Below are positions 11,180-23,850 of a DNA stretch of 64,000 nt, piece by piece (the stretch's first letter is position 1; every line of letters starts with the position of its first letter). The position numbers and the translations under genes are program-made. The notes below the pieces were generated by a model that ran no database searches, was not told the origin of the DNA, and saw only the letters and a program-made list of their open reading frames with translations. Origin of the DNA: Hippophae tibetana (lineage: Eukaryota > Streptophyta > Magnoliopsida > Rosales > Elaeagnaceae); the NCBI GenBank assembly GCA_037013495.1, contig JAZDXN010000029.1, positions 4,910,501-4,974,500 on the forward strand, written 5' to 3'.

Positions 11180-11822
11180 GAAATGAGAAGAAAAAAGAAG
11201 AGGAGTGGTACTCTTCAAAGTTTTAAAAACCAATATTTGATAAATCGAAGTCTTACCTTTAAACGGGCATAACGTTTGACTCGTGCGTCAAAACGTCTAT
11301 TATAATAAATCAAAATAAAGGTCGTATTGATTTCCATAATCTTAGCTAGCCTAGCCATAGAAATTCATTACTTGATCCTAAATTCCATTATTTACAGCAC
11401 TTATCGAGGGTTTAAAGTTTTTATCACACATTTTACATTTTTTGTTTTATTCAATAGAGTTGTAATGAAGATGGATGAGCCGACCAAGTGTATTTTTAAA
11501 AATAAAATAATGACTAAGAATATAATACAAATAATTTCATGATCCAACTAAAGAAATGAGAAGAAAAAACAAGAATAGTGGTACTGTTCAAAGTTTTAAA
11601 AACCAATATTTGATAAATCGTAATCTTACCTTTAAACGGGCATAATGTTTGACTCGTGCGTCAAAACGTCTATTATAATAAATCAAACCAAAGGTCGTAT
11701 TGATTTCCATAATCTTAGCTAGCCTAGCCATAGAAATTCATTACTTGATCCTAAATTCCATTATTTACATCACTTATCGAGGGTTTAAAGTTTTTATCAC
11801 ATATATTATATATTTTGTTTTA

Positions 11823-12007
11823 TTCAAGAGAGTTGTAATGAAGATAGATGAGTCGACCAAGAGTATGTTTAAAAATATTCTAATGAATCTTAATATAATA
11901 CAAATAATTTCAGGATGCAACAAAAGAAATGAGAAGAAAAAAAAAAGTGCTACATTTTAAAGTTTACCAAAACATATTTGAGAAATCGGAGTTGTGCCGT
12001 GAAACGG
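11823..12007 (+). repeat. B-type divergent block (copy 2)
   Basis: Same block as at 644-830, here preceded by ATATATTATATATTTTG in place of ATATTTTACATTTTTTG, and with a shorter A-run (AAAAAAAGTGCTAC). The shorter run shifts the frame and ends the open frame at 11960. It heads the 15-monomer unit together with an S unit. The unit that starts here (11926) is 368 bp. Confidence 0.82.
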
Positions 12008-13746
12008 GCATAATGTTTGACTCGTGTGTCAAAACGTCTATTATAATAAATTAAACCAAAGGTCGTATCGATTTCCATAATATTAGCTGGCCTAGCTATA
12101 GAAATTCATTACTTGATCCTAAATTTCATCATTTACATCATTTATCGAGGGTTTAAAGTTTTTATCACATATTTTACATTTTTGGTTTTATTCAATAGAG
12201 TTGTAATAAAGATGGATGAGCCGACCAAGTGTATGTTTAAAAATAAAATAATGACTAAGAATATAATACAAATAATTTCATGATCCAACTAAAGAAATGA
12301 GAACAAAAAAGAAGACGAGTGGTACTGTTCAAAGTTTTAAAAACCAATATTTGATAAATCGAAGTCTTACCTTTAAACGGGCATAACGTTTGACTCGTGC
12401 ATCAAAACGTCTATTATAATAAATCAAACCAAAGGTCGTATTGATTTCCATAATCTTAGCTAGCCTAGCCATAGAAATTAATTACTTGATCCTAAATTCC
12501 ATTATTTACTTCACTTATCGAGGGTTTAAAGTTTTTATCACATATTTTACATTTTTTCTTTTATTCAATAGAGTTGTAATGAAGATGGATGAGCCGACCA
12601 AGTGTATGTTTAAAAATAAAATAATTACTAAAAATATAATACAAATAATTTCATGATCCAACTAAAGAAATGAGAAGAAAAAAGAAGAGGAGTGGTACTG
12701 TTCAAAGTTTTAAAAACCAATATTTGATAAATCGAAGTCTTACCTTTAAACGGGCATAATGTTTGACTCGTGCGTCAAAACGTCTATTATAATAAATCAA
12801 ACCAAAGGTCGTATCGATTTCCATAATATTAGCTGGCCTAGCTATAGAAATTCATTACTTGATCCTAAATTCCCTCATTTACATCACTTATCGAGGGTTT
12901 AAAGTTTTTATCACATATTTTACATTTTTGGTTTTATTCAATAGAGTTGTAATGAAGATGGATGAGCCGACCAAGTGTATGTTTAAAAATAAAATAATGA
13001 CTAAGAATATAATACAAATAATTTCATGATCCAACTAAAGAAATGAGAAGAAAAAAGAAGACGAGTGGTACTGTTCAAAGTTTTAAAAACCAATATTTGA
13101 TAAATCGAAGTCTTACCTTTAAACGGGCATAACGTTTGACTCGTGCGTCAAAACGTCTATTATAATAAATCAAACCAAAGGTCGTATTGATTTCCATAAT
13201 CTTAGCTAGCCTAGCCATAGAAATTAATTACTTGATCCTAAATTCCATTATTTACTTCACTTATCGAGGGTTTAAAGTTTTTATCACATATTTTACATTT
13301 TTTGTTTTATTCAATAGAGTTGTAATGAAGATGGATAAGCCGACCAAGTGTATGTTTAAAAATAAAATAATGACTAAGAATATAATACAAATAATTTCAT
13401 GATCCAACTAAAGAAATGAGAAGAAAAAAGAAGAGGAGTGGTACTCTTCAAAGTTTTAAAAACCAATATTTGATAAATCGAAGTCTTACCTTTAAACGGG
13501 CATAACATTTGACTCGTGCGTCAAAACGTCTATTATAATAAATCAAACCAAAGGTCGTATCGATTTCCATAATATTAGCTGGCCTAGCTATAGAAATTCA
13601 TTACTTGATCCTAAATTTCATCATTTACATCATTTATCGAGGGTTTAAAGTTTTTATCACATATTTTACATTTTTGGTTTTATTCAATAGAGTTGTAATG
13701 AAGATGGATGAGCCGACCAAGTGTATGTTTAAAAATAAAATAATGA

Positions 13747-13965
13747 CTAAGAATATAATACAAATAATTTCATGATCCAACTAAAGAAATGAGAAGAAAA
13801 AAGAAGACGAGTGGTACTGTTCAAAGTTTTAAAAACCAATATTTGATAAATCGAAGTCTTACCTTTAAAACGGGCATAACGTTTGACTCGTGCATCAAAA
13901 CGTCTATTATAATAAATCAAACCAAAGGTCGTATTGATTTCCATAATCTTAGCTAGCCTAGCCAT
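13747..13965 (-). other. Minus-strand 72-codon open frame tied to a 1-bp insertion; not called a gene
   Basis: An ATG-started minus-strand frame is open only in units with CTTTAAAACGGGC, where one extra A restores the frame across the CpG core. It recurs at 15986-16204, 19339-19536, 20829-21047, 21576-21794, 23812-24030, 25305-25523 and 26798-26995. All eight lie between 13.7 and 27 kb. The great majority of units lack the extra A and have this frame broken, so it is best read as a marker of a locally spread variant. Confidence 0.8.
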
Positions 13966-16771
13966 AGAAATTAATTACTTGATCCTAAATTCCATGATTT
14001 ACTTCACTTATCGAGGGTTTAAAGTTTTTATCACATATTTTACATTTTTTCTTTTATTCAATAGAGTTGTAATGAAGATGGATGAGCCGACCAAGTGTAT
14101 GTTTAAAAATAAACTAATGACTAAGAATATAATACAAATAATTTCATGATCCAACTAAAGAAATGAGAAGAAAAAAGAAGAGGCGTGCTACTGTTCAAAC
14201 TTTTAAAAAACAATATTTGATAAATCAAAGTTTTACCTTTAAACGGGCATAACGTTTGACTCGTGTGTCAAAACGTCTATTATAATAAATAAAACCAAAG
14301 GTGGTATCGATTTCCATAATATTAGCTGGCCTAGCTATAGAAATTCATTACTTTATCCTAAATTCCATCATTTACATCACTTATCGAGGGTTTAAAGTTT
14401 TTGTCACATATTTTACATTTTTGGTTTTATTCAATAGAGTTGAAATGAAGATGGATGAGCCGACCAAGTGTATCTTTAAAAATAAAATAATGACTAAGAA
14501 TATAATACAAATAATTTCATGATCCAACTAAAGAAATGAGAAGAAAAAAGAAGAGGAGTGGTACTCTTCAAAGTTTTAAAAACCAATATTTGATAAATCG
14601 AAGTCTTACCTTTAAACGGGCATAACGTTTGACTCGTGCGTCAAAACGTCTATTATAATAAATCAAAATAAAGGTCGTATTGATTTCCATAATCTTAGCT
14701 AGCCTAGCCATAGAAATTCATTACTTGATCCTAAATTCCATTATTTACAGCACTTATCGAGGGTTTAAAGTTTTTATCACACATTTTACATTTTTTGTTT
14801 TATTCAATAGAGTTGTAATGAAGATGGATGAGCCGACCAAGTGTATTTTTAAAAATAAAATAATGACTAAGAATATAATACAAATAATTTCATGATCCAA
14901 CTAAAGAAATGAGAAGAAAAAACAAGAGGAGTGGTACTGTTCAAAGTTTTAAAAACCAATATTTGATAAATCGAAATCTTACCTTTAAACGGGCATAACG
15001 TTTGACTCGTGCGTCAAAACGTCTATTATAATAAATCAAACCAAAGGTCGTATTGATTTCCATAATCTTAGCTAGCCTAGCCATAGAAATTCATTACTTG
15101 ATCCTAAATTCCCTCATTTACATCACTTATCGAGGGTTTAAAGTTTTTATCACATATTTTACATTTTTGGTTTTATTCAATAGAGTTGTAATGAAGATGG
15201 ATGAGCCGACCAAGTGTATGTTTAAAAATAAAATAATGACTAAGAATATAATACAAATAATTTCATGATCCAACTAAAGAAATGAGAAGAAAAAAGAAGA
15301 CGAGTGGTACTGTTCAAAGTTTTAAAAACCAATATTTGATAAATCGAAGTCTTACCTTTAAACGGGCATAACGTTTGACTCGTGCGTCAAAACGTCTATT
15401 ATAATAAATCAAACCAAAGGTCGTATTGATTTCCATAATCTTAGCTAGCCTAGCCATAGAAATTAATTACTTGATCCTAAATTCCATTATTTACTTCACT
15501 TATCGAGGGTTTAAAGTTTTTATCACATATTTTACATTTTTTGTTTTATTCAATAGAGTTGTAATGAAGATGGATAAGCCGACCAAGTGTATGTTTAAAA
15601 ATAAAATAATGACTAAGAATATAATACAAATAATTTCATGATCCAACTAAAGAAATGAGAAGAAAAAAGAAGAGGAGTGGTACTGTTCAAAGTTTTAAAA
15701 ACCAATATTTGATAAATGGATGTCTTACCTTTAAACGGGCATAACATTTGACTCGTGCGTCAAAACGTCTATTATAATAAATCAAACCAAAGGTCGTATC
15801 GATTTCCATAATATTAGCTGGCCTAGCTATAGAAATTCATTACTTGATCCTAAATTTCATCATTTACATCATTTATCGAGGGTTTAAAGTTTTTATCACA
15901 TATTTTACATTTTTGGTTTTATTCAATAGAGTTGTAATGAAGATGGATGAGCCGACCAAGTGTATGTTTAAAAATAAAATAATGACTAAGAATATAATAC
16001 AAATAATTTCATGATCCAACTAAAGAAATGAGAAGAAAAAAGAAGACGAGTGGTACTGTTCAAAGTTTTAAAAACCAATATTTGATAAATCGAAGTCTTA
16101 CCTTTAAAACGGGCATAACGTTTGACTCGTGCATCAAAACGTCTATTATAATAAATCAAACCAAAGGTCGTATTGATTTCCATAATCTTAGCTAGCCTAG
16201 CCATAGAAATTAATTACTTGATCCTAAATTCCATGATTTACTTCACTTATCGAGGGTTTAAAGTTTTTATCACATATTTTACATTTTTTCTTTTATTCAA
16301 TAGAGTTGTAATGAAGATGGATGAGCCGACCAAGTGTATGTTTAAAAATAAACTAATGACTAAGAATATAATACAAATAATTTCATGATCCAACTAAAGA
16401 AATGAGAAGAAAAAAGAAGAGGCGTGCTACTTTTCAAACTTTTAAAAAACAATATTTGATAAAAAAAAGTTTTACCTTTAAACGGGCATAACGTTTGACT
16501 CGTGTGTCAAAACGTCTATTATAATAAATAAAACCAAAGGCGGTATCGATTTCCATAATATTAGCTGGCCTAGCTATAGAAATTCATTACTTTATCCTAA
16601 ATTCCATCATTTACATCACTTATCGAGGGTTTAAAGTTTTTGTCACATATTTTACATTTTTGGTTTTATTCAATAGAGTTGAAATGAAGATGGATGAGCC
16701 GACCAAGTGTATCTTTAAAAATAAAATAATGACTAAGAATATTATACAAATAATTTCATGATCCAACTAAA

Positions 16772-19377
16772 GAAATGAGAAGAAAAAAGAAGAGGAGTGG
16801 TACTCTTCAAAGTTTTAAAAACCAATATTTGATAAATCGAAGTCTTACCTTTAAACGGGCATAACGTTTGACTCGTGCGTCAAAACGTCTATTATAATAA
16901 ATCAAAATAAAGGTCGTATTGATTTCCATAATCTTAGCTAGCCTAGCCATAGAAATTCATTACTTGATCCTAAATTCCATTATTTACAGCACTTATCGAG
17001 GGTTTAAAGTTTTTATCACACATTTTACATTTTTTGTTTTATTCAATAGAGTTGTAATGAAGATGGATGAGCCGACCAAGTGTATTTTTAAAAATAAAAT
17101 AATGACTAAGAATATAATACAAATAATTTCATGATCCAACTAAAGAAATGAGAAGAAAAAACAAGAGGAGTGGTACTGTTCAAAGTTTTAAAAACCAATA
17201 TTTGATAAATCGAAATCTTACCTTTAAACGGGCATAATGTTTGACTCGTGCGTCAAAACGTCTATTATAATAAATCAAACCAAAGGTCGTATTGATTTCC
17301 ATAATCTTAGCTAGCCTAGCCATAGAAATTCATTACTTGATCCTAAATTCCATTATTTACATCACTTATCGAGGGTTTAAAGTTTTTATCACATATATTA
17401 TATTTTTTGTTTTATTCAAGAGAGTTGTAATGAAGATAGATGAGTCGACCAAGAGTATGTTTAAAAATATTCTAATGAATCTTAATATAATACAAATAAT
17501 TTCAGGATGCAACAAAAGAAATGAGAAGAAAAAAAAAAGTGCTACATTTTAAAGTTTACCAAAACATATTTGCGAAATCGGAGTTGTGCCGTGAAACGGG
17601 TATAACGTTTGACTCGTGTGTCAAAACGTCTATTATAATAAATTAAACCAAAGGTCGTATCGATTTCCATAATATTAGCTGGCCTAGCTATAGAAATTCA
17701 TTACTTGATCCTAAATTTCATCATTTACATCATTTATCGAGGGTTTAAAGTTTTTATCACATATTTTACATTTTTGGTTTTATTCAATAGAGTTGTAATA
17801 AAGATGGATGAGCCGACCAAGTGTATGTTTAAAAATAAAATAATGACTAAGAATATAATACAAATAATTTCATGATCCAACTAAAGAAATGAGAACAAAA
17901 AAGAAGACGAGTGGTACTGTTCAAAGTTTTAAAAACCAATATTTGATAAATCGAAGTCTTACCTTTAAACGGGCATAACGTTTGACTCGTGCATCAAAAC
18001 GTCTATTATAATAAATCAAACCAAAGGTCGTATTGATTTCCATAATCTTAGCTAGCCTAGCCATAGAAATTAATTACTTGATCCTAAATTCCATTATTTA
18101 CTTCACTTATCGAGGGTTTAAAGTTTTTATCACATATTTTACATTTTTTCTTTTATTCAATAGAGTTGTAATGAAGATGGATGAGCCGACCAAGTGTATG
18201 TTTAAAAATAAAATAATTACTAAGAATATAATACAAATAATTTCATGATCCAACTAAAGAAATGAGAAGAAAAAAGAAGATGAGTGGTACTGTTCAAAGT
18301 TTTAAAAACCAATATTTGATAAATCGAAGTCTTACCTTTAAACGGGCATAATGTTTGACTCGTGCGTCAAAACGTCTATTATAATAAATCAAACCAAAGG
18401 TCGTATCGATTTCCATAATATTAGCTGGCCTAGCTATAGAAATTCATTACTTGATCCTAAATTCCCTCATTTACATCACTTATCGAGGGTTTAAAGTTTT
18501 TATCACATATTTTACATTTTTGGTTTTATTCAATAGAGTTGTAATGAAGATGGATGAGCCGACCAAGTGTATGTTTAAAAATAAAATAATGACTAAGAAT
18601 ATAATACAAATAATTTCATGATCCAACTAAAGAAATGAGAAGAAAAAAGAAGACGAGTGGTACTGTTCAAAGTTTTAAAAACCAATATTTGATAAATCGA
18701 AGTCTTACCTTTAAACGGGCATAACGTTTGACTCGTGCGTCAAAACGTCTATTATAATAAATCAAACCAAAGGTCGTATTGATTTCCATAATCTTAGCTA
18801 GCCTAGCCATAGAAATTAATTACTTGATCCTAAATTCCATTATTTACCTCACTTATCGAGGGTTTAAAGTTTTTATCACATATTTTACATTTTTTGTTTT
18901 ATTCAATAGAGTTGTAATGAAGATGGATTAGCCGACCAAGTGTATGTTTAAAAATAAAATAATGACTAAGAATATAATACAAATAATTTCATGATCCAAC
19001 TAAAGAAATGAGAAGAAAAAAGAAGAGGAGTGGTACTGTTCAAAGTTTTAAAAACCAATATTTGATAAATCGAAGTCTTACCTTTAAACGGGCATAACAT
19101 TTGACTCGTGCGTCAAAACGTCTATTATAATAAATCAAACCAAAGGTCGTATCGATTTTCATAATATTAGCTGGCCTAGCTATAGAAATTCATTACTTGA
19201 TCCTAAATTTCATCATTTACATCATTTATCGAGGGTTTAAAGTTTTTATCACATATTTTACATTTTTGGTTTTATTCAATAGAGTTGTAATGAAGATGGA
19301 TGAGCCGACCAAGTGTATGTTTAAAAATAAAATAATGACTAAGAATATAATACAAATAATTTCATGATCCAACTAAA
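16772..19377 (+). repeat. 15-monomer higher-order unit, partial second copy
   Basis: Seven units (S-B-n-F'-n-F-n) follow the order of the first 15-mer copy with a 5592-bp offset, then the match ends: the next unit (19378) keeps the expected extra-A front but switches to a B-type back half. A TAG replaces GAG within GATGGATTAGCCGACC at 18929, which closes the plus-strand open frame in that unit. The F' marker TTTTTTCTTTTATTC and the ATTACTAAGAAT variant are shared with the first copy. This is a second-order duplication cut off by a later rearrangement. Confidence 0.78.
17415..17599 (+). repeat. B-type divergent block (copy 3)
   Basis: Matches copy 2 at the 5592-bp offset of the 15-monomer repeat, including the short A-run and the ATATATTATATTTTTTG variant. 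Private change: ATTTGCGAAATCGG where the others have ATTTGAGAAATCGG. Confidence 0.82.
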
Positions 19378-19648
19378 GAAATGAGAAGAAAAAAGAAGAC
19401 GAGTGGTACTGTTCAAAGTTTTAAAAACCAATATTTGATAAATCGAAGTCTTACCTTTAAAACGGGCATAACGTTTGACTCGTGCGTCAAAACGTCTATT
19501 ATAATAAATCAAACCAAAGGTCGTATTGATTTCCATAATATTAGCTGGCCTAGCTATAGAAATTCATTACTTGATCCTAAATTCCATTATTTACATCACT
19601 TATCGAGGGTTTAAAGTTTTTATCACATATATTATATTTTTTGTTTTA

Positions 19649-19835
19649 TTCAAGAGAGTTGTAATAAAGATAGATGAGTCGACGAAGAGTATGTTTAAAA
19701 ATATTCTAATGAATCTTAATATAATACAAATAATTTCAGGATGCAACAAAAGAAATGAGAAGAAAAAAAAAAGAGTGCTACATTTTAAAGTTTACCAAAA
19801 CATATTCGAGAAATCGGAGTTGTGCCGTGAAACGG
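19649..19835 (+). repeat. B'-type divergent block (copy 4)
   Basis: As the other B blocks but with GTAATAAAGATAG and GTCGACGAAGAG, which it shares only with copy 5; private change CATATTCGAG. The upstream part of the unit carries the extra-A front and a C-type TAGCTGGCC signature, so the unit is assembled from three variant types. Confidence 0.82.
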
Positions 19836-21885
19836 GCATAACGTTTGACTCGTGTGTCAAAACGTCTATTATAATAAATTAAACCAAAGGTCGTATCGAT
19901 TTCCATAATATTAGCTGGCCTAGCTATAGAAATTCATTACTTGATCCTAAATTTCATCATTTACATCATTTATCGAGGGTTTAAAGTTTTTATCACATAT
20001 TTTACATTTTTGGTTTTATTCAATAGAGTTGTAATAAAGATGGATGAGCCGACCAAGTGTATGTTTAAAAATAAAATAATGACTAAGAATATAATACAAA
20101 TAATTTCATGATCCAACTAAAGAAATGAGAACAAAAAAGAAGACGAGTGGTACTGTTCAAAGTTTTAAAAACCAATATTTGATAAATCGAAGTCTTACCT
20201 TTAAACGGGCATAACGTTTGACTCGTGCATCAAAACGTCTATTATAATAAATCAAACCAAAGGTCGTATTTATTTCCATAATCTTAGCTAGCCTAGCCAT
20301 AGAAATTAATTACTTGATCCTAAATTCCATTATTTACTTCACTTATCGAGGGTTTAAAGTTTTTATCACATATTTTACATTTTTTCTTTTATTCAATAGA
20401 GTTGTATTGAAGATGGATGAGCCGACCAAGTGTATGTTTAAAAATAAAATAATGACTAAGAATATAATACAAATAATTTCATGATCCAACTAAAGAAATG
20501 AGAAGAAAAAAGAAGAGGAGTGGTACTGTTCAAAGTTTTAAAAACCAATATTTGATAAATCGAAGTCTTACCTTTAAACGGGCATAACGTTTGACTCGTG
20601 CGTCAAAACGTCTATTATAATAAATCAAACCAAAGGTCGTATCGATTTCCATAATATTAGCTGGCCTAGCTATAGAAATTCATTACTTGATCCTAAATTC
20701 CCTCATTTACATCACTTATCGAGGGTTTAAAGTTTTTATCACATATTTTACATTTTTGGTTTTATTCAATAGAGTTGTAATGAAGATGGATGAGCCGACC
20801 AAGTGTATGTTTAAAAATAAAATAATGACTAAGAATATAATACAAATAATTTCATGATCCAACTAAAGAAATGAGAAGAAAAAAGAAGAGGAGTGGTACT
20901 GTTCAAAGTTTTAAAAACCAATATTTGATAAATCGAAGTCTTACCTTTAAAACGGGCATAACGTTTGACTCGTGCGTCAAAACGTCTATTATAATAAATC
21001 AAACCAAAGGTCGTATTGATTTCCATAATCTTAGCTAGCCTAGCCATAGAAATTAATTACTTGATCCTAAATTCCATTATTTACTTCACTTATCGAGGGT
21101 TTAAAGTTTTTATCACATATTTTACATTTTTTCTTTTATTCAATAGAGTTGTAATGAAGATGGATGAGCCGACCAAGTGTATGTTTAAAAATAAAATAAT
21201 GACTAAGAATATAATACAAATAATTTCATGATCCAACTAAAGAAATGAGAAGAAAAAAGAAGAGGAGTGGTACTGTTCAAAGTTTTAAAAACCAATATTT
21301 GATAAATCGAAGTCTTACCTTTAAACGGGCATAACATTTGACTCGTGCGTCAAAACGTCTATTATAATAAATCAAACCAAAGGTCGTATCGATTTTCATA
21401 ATATTAGCTGGCCTAGCTATAGAAATTCATTACTTGATCCTAAATTTCATCATTTACATCATTTATCGAGGGTTTAAAGTTTTTATCACATATTTTACAT
21501 TTTTGGTTTTATTCAATAGAGTTGTAATGAAGATGGATGAGCCGACCAAGTGTATGTTTAAAAATAAAATAATGACTAAGAATATAATACAAATAATTTC
21601 ATGATCCAACTAAAGAAATGAGAAGAAAAAAGAAGACGAGTGGTACTGTTCAAAGTTTTAAAAACCAATATTTGATAAATCGAAGTCTTACCTTTAAAAC
21701 GGGCATAACGTTTGACTCGTGCGTCAAAACGTCTATTATAATAAATCAAACCAAAGGTCGTATTGATTTCCATAATCTTAGCTAGCCTAGCCATAGAAAT
21801 TAATTACTTGATCCTAAATTCCATTATTTACATCACTTATCGAGGGTTTAAAGTTTTTATCACATATATTATATTTTTTGTTTTA

Positions 21886-22073
21886 TTCAAGAGAGTTGTA
21901 ATAAAGATAGATGAGTCGACGAAGAGTATGTTTAAAAATATTCTAATGAATCTTAATATAATACAAATAATTTTAGGATGCAACAAAAGAAATGAGAAGA
22001 AAAAAAAAAGAGTGCTACATTTTAAAGTTTACCAAAACATATTTGAGAAATCGGAGTTGTGCCGTGAAACGGG
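21886..22073 (+). repeat. B'-type divergent block (copy 5)
   Basis: Pairs with copy 4 at a 2237-bp offset (GTAATAAAGATAG, GTCGACGAAGAG). Private change ATTTTAGGATGC where the others have ATTTCAGGATGC. Its upstream half is T-type with GAAATTAATTACTTG. Confidence 0.82.
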
Positions 22074-23850
22074 CATAACGTTTGACTCGTGTGTCAAAAC
22101 GTCTATTATAATAAATTAAACCAAAGGTCGTATCGATTTCCATAATATTAGCTGGCCTAGCTATAGAAATTCATTACTTGATCCTAAATTTCATCATTTA
22201 CATCATTTATCGAGGGTTTAAAGTTTTTATCACATATTTTACATTTTTGGTTTTATTCAATAGAGTTGTAATAAAGATGGATGAGCCGACCAAGTGTATG
22301 TTTAAAAATAAAATAATGACTAAGAATATAATACAAATAATTTCATGATCCAACTAAAGAAATGAGAACAAAAAAGAAGACGAGTGGTACTGTTCAAAGT
22401 TTTAAAAACCAATATTTGATAAATCGAAGTCTTACCTTTAAACGGGCATAACGTTTGACTCGTGCATCAAAACGTCTATTATAATAAATCAAACCAAAGG
22501 TCGTATTGATTTCCATAATCTTAGCTAGCCTAGCCATAGAAATTAATTACTTGATCCTAAATTCCATTATTTACTTCACTTATCGAGGGTTTAAAGTTTT
22601 TATCACATATTTTACATTTTTTCTTTTATTCAATAGAGTTGTAATGAAGATGGATGAGCCGACCAAGTGTATGTTTAAAAATAAAATAATGACTAAGAAT
22701 ATAATACAAATAATTTCATGATCCAACTAAAGAAATGAGAAGAAAAAAGAAGAGGAGTGGTACTGTTCAAAGTTTTAAAAACCAATATTTGATAAATCGA
22801 AGTCTTACCTTTAAACGGGCATAACGTTTGACTCGTGCGTCAAAACGTCTATTATAATAAATCAAACCAAAGGTCGTATCGATTTCCATAATATTAGCTG
22901 GCCTAGCTATAGAAATTCATTACTTGATCCTAAATTCCCTCATTTACATCACTTATCGAGGGTTTAAAGTTTTTATCACATATTTTACATTTTTGGTTTT
23001 ATTCAATAGAGTTGTAATGAAGATGGATGAGCCGACCAAGTGTATGTTTAAAAATAAAATAATGACTAAGAATATAATACAAATAATTTCATGATCCAAC
23101 TAAAGAAATGAGAAGAAAAAAGAAGAGGAGTGGTACTGTTCAAAGTTTTAAAAACCAATATTTGATAAATCGAAGTCTTACCTTTAAACGGGCATAACGT
23201 TTGACTCGTGCGTCAAAACGTCTATTATAATAAATCAAACCAAAGGTCGTATTGATTTCCATAATCTTAGCTAGCCTAGCCATAGAAATTAATTACTTGA
23301 TCCTAAATTCCATTATTTACTTCACTTATCGAGGGTTTAAAGTTTTTATCACATATTTTACATTTTTTGTGTTATTCAATAGAGTTGTAATGAAGATGGA
23401 TGAGCCGACCAAGTGTATGTTTAAAAATAAAATAATGACTAAGAATATAATACAAATAATTTCATGATCCAACTAAAGAAATGAGAAGAAAAAAGAAGAG
23501 GAGTGGTACTCTTCAAAGTTTTAAAAACCAATATTTGATAAATCGAAGTCTTACCTTTAAACGGGCATAACGTTTGACTCGTGCGTCAAAACGTCTATTA
23601 TAATAAATCAAACCAAAGGTCGTATCGATTTCCATAATATTAGCTGGCCTAGCTATAGAAATTCATTACTTGATCCTAAATTCCCTCATTTACATCACTT
23701 ATCGAGGGTTTAAAGTTTTTATCACATATTTTACATTTTTGGTTTTATTCAATAGAGTTGTAATGAAGATGGATGAGCCGACCAAGTGTATGTTTAAAAA
23801 TAAATTAATGACTAAGAATATAATACAAATAATTTCATGATCCAACTAAA

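Larger units (their letters stand above)
11180..16771 (+). repeat. 15-monomer higher-order unit (5592 bp), first copy
   Basis: Fifteen units whose order is S-B-n-F'-n-F-n-F(M)-V-S-L-F-n-F(M)-V'. The S, B and F' units recur exactly 5592 bp downstream (starts 11180/16772, 11553/17145 and the F' pair with open frames at 12441/18033). A shorter 6-monomer period of 2239 bp is nested inside it: the run F-n-F(M)-V-S beginning at 13040 recurs from 15279, including the extra-A variant CTTTAAAACGGGC at 13863 and 16102. The block therefore shows two superimposed rounds of amplification. No gene is seen. Confidence 0.82.
19378..23850 (+). repeat. Two 6-monomer higher-order units (2237 bp each)
   Basis: Units starting 19378 and 21615 are both B'-type chimeras, with GTAATAAAGATAG and GTCGACGAAGAG shared only by these two. 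They head two six-monomer series of order B'-n-F'-n-F-n with a 2237-bp offset. The two copies are not identical: the third monomer of copy 1 reads GTATTTATTTCC where copy 2 has GTATTGATTTCC, and the fifth monomer of copy 1 (20868) has the extra-A CTTTAAAACGGGC that copy 2 (23105) lacks. Their relation to the preceding 15-mer copies indicates repeated reuse of the B-n-F' segment. Confidence 0.78.

Noticed and set aside
19381..19614. ATG-started plus-strand 77-codon frame (also 26840-27073)
   Set aside because: It runs in a different frame over the same extra-A units and exists only because of that insertion. It begins in the polypurine tract (MRRKKK-like), as expected by chance.
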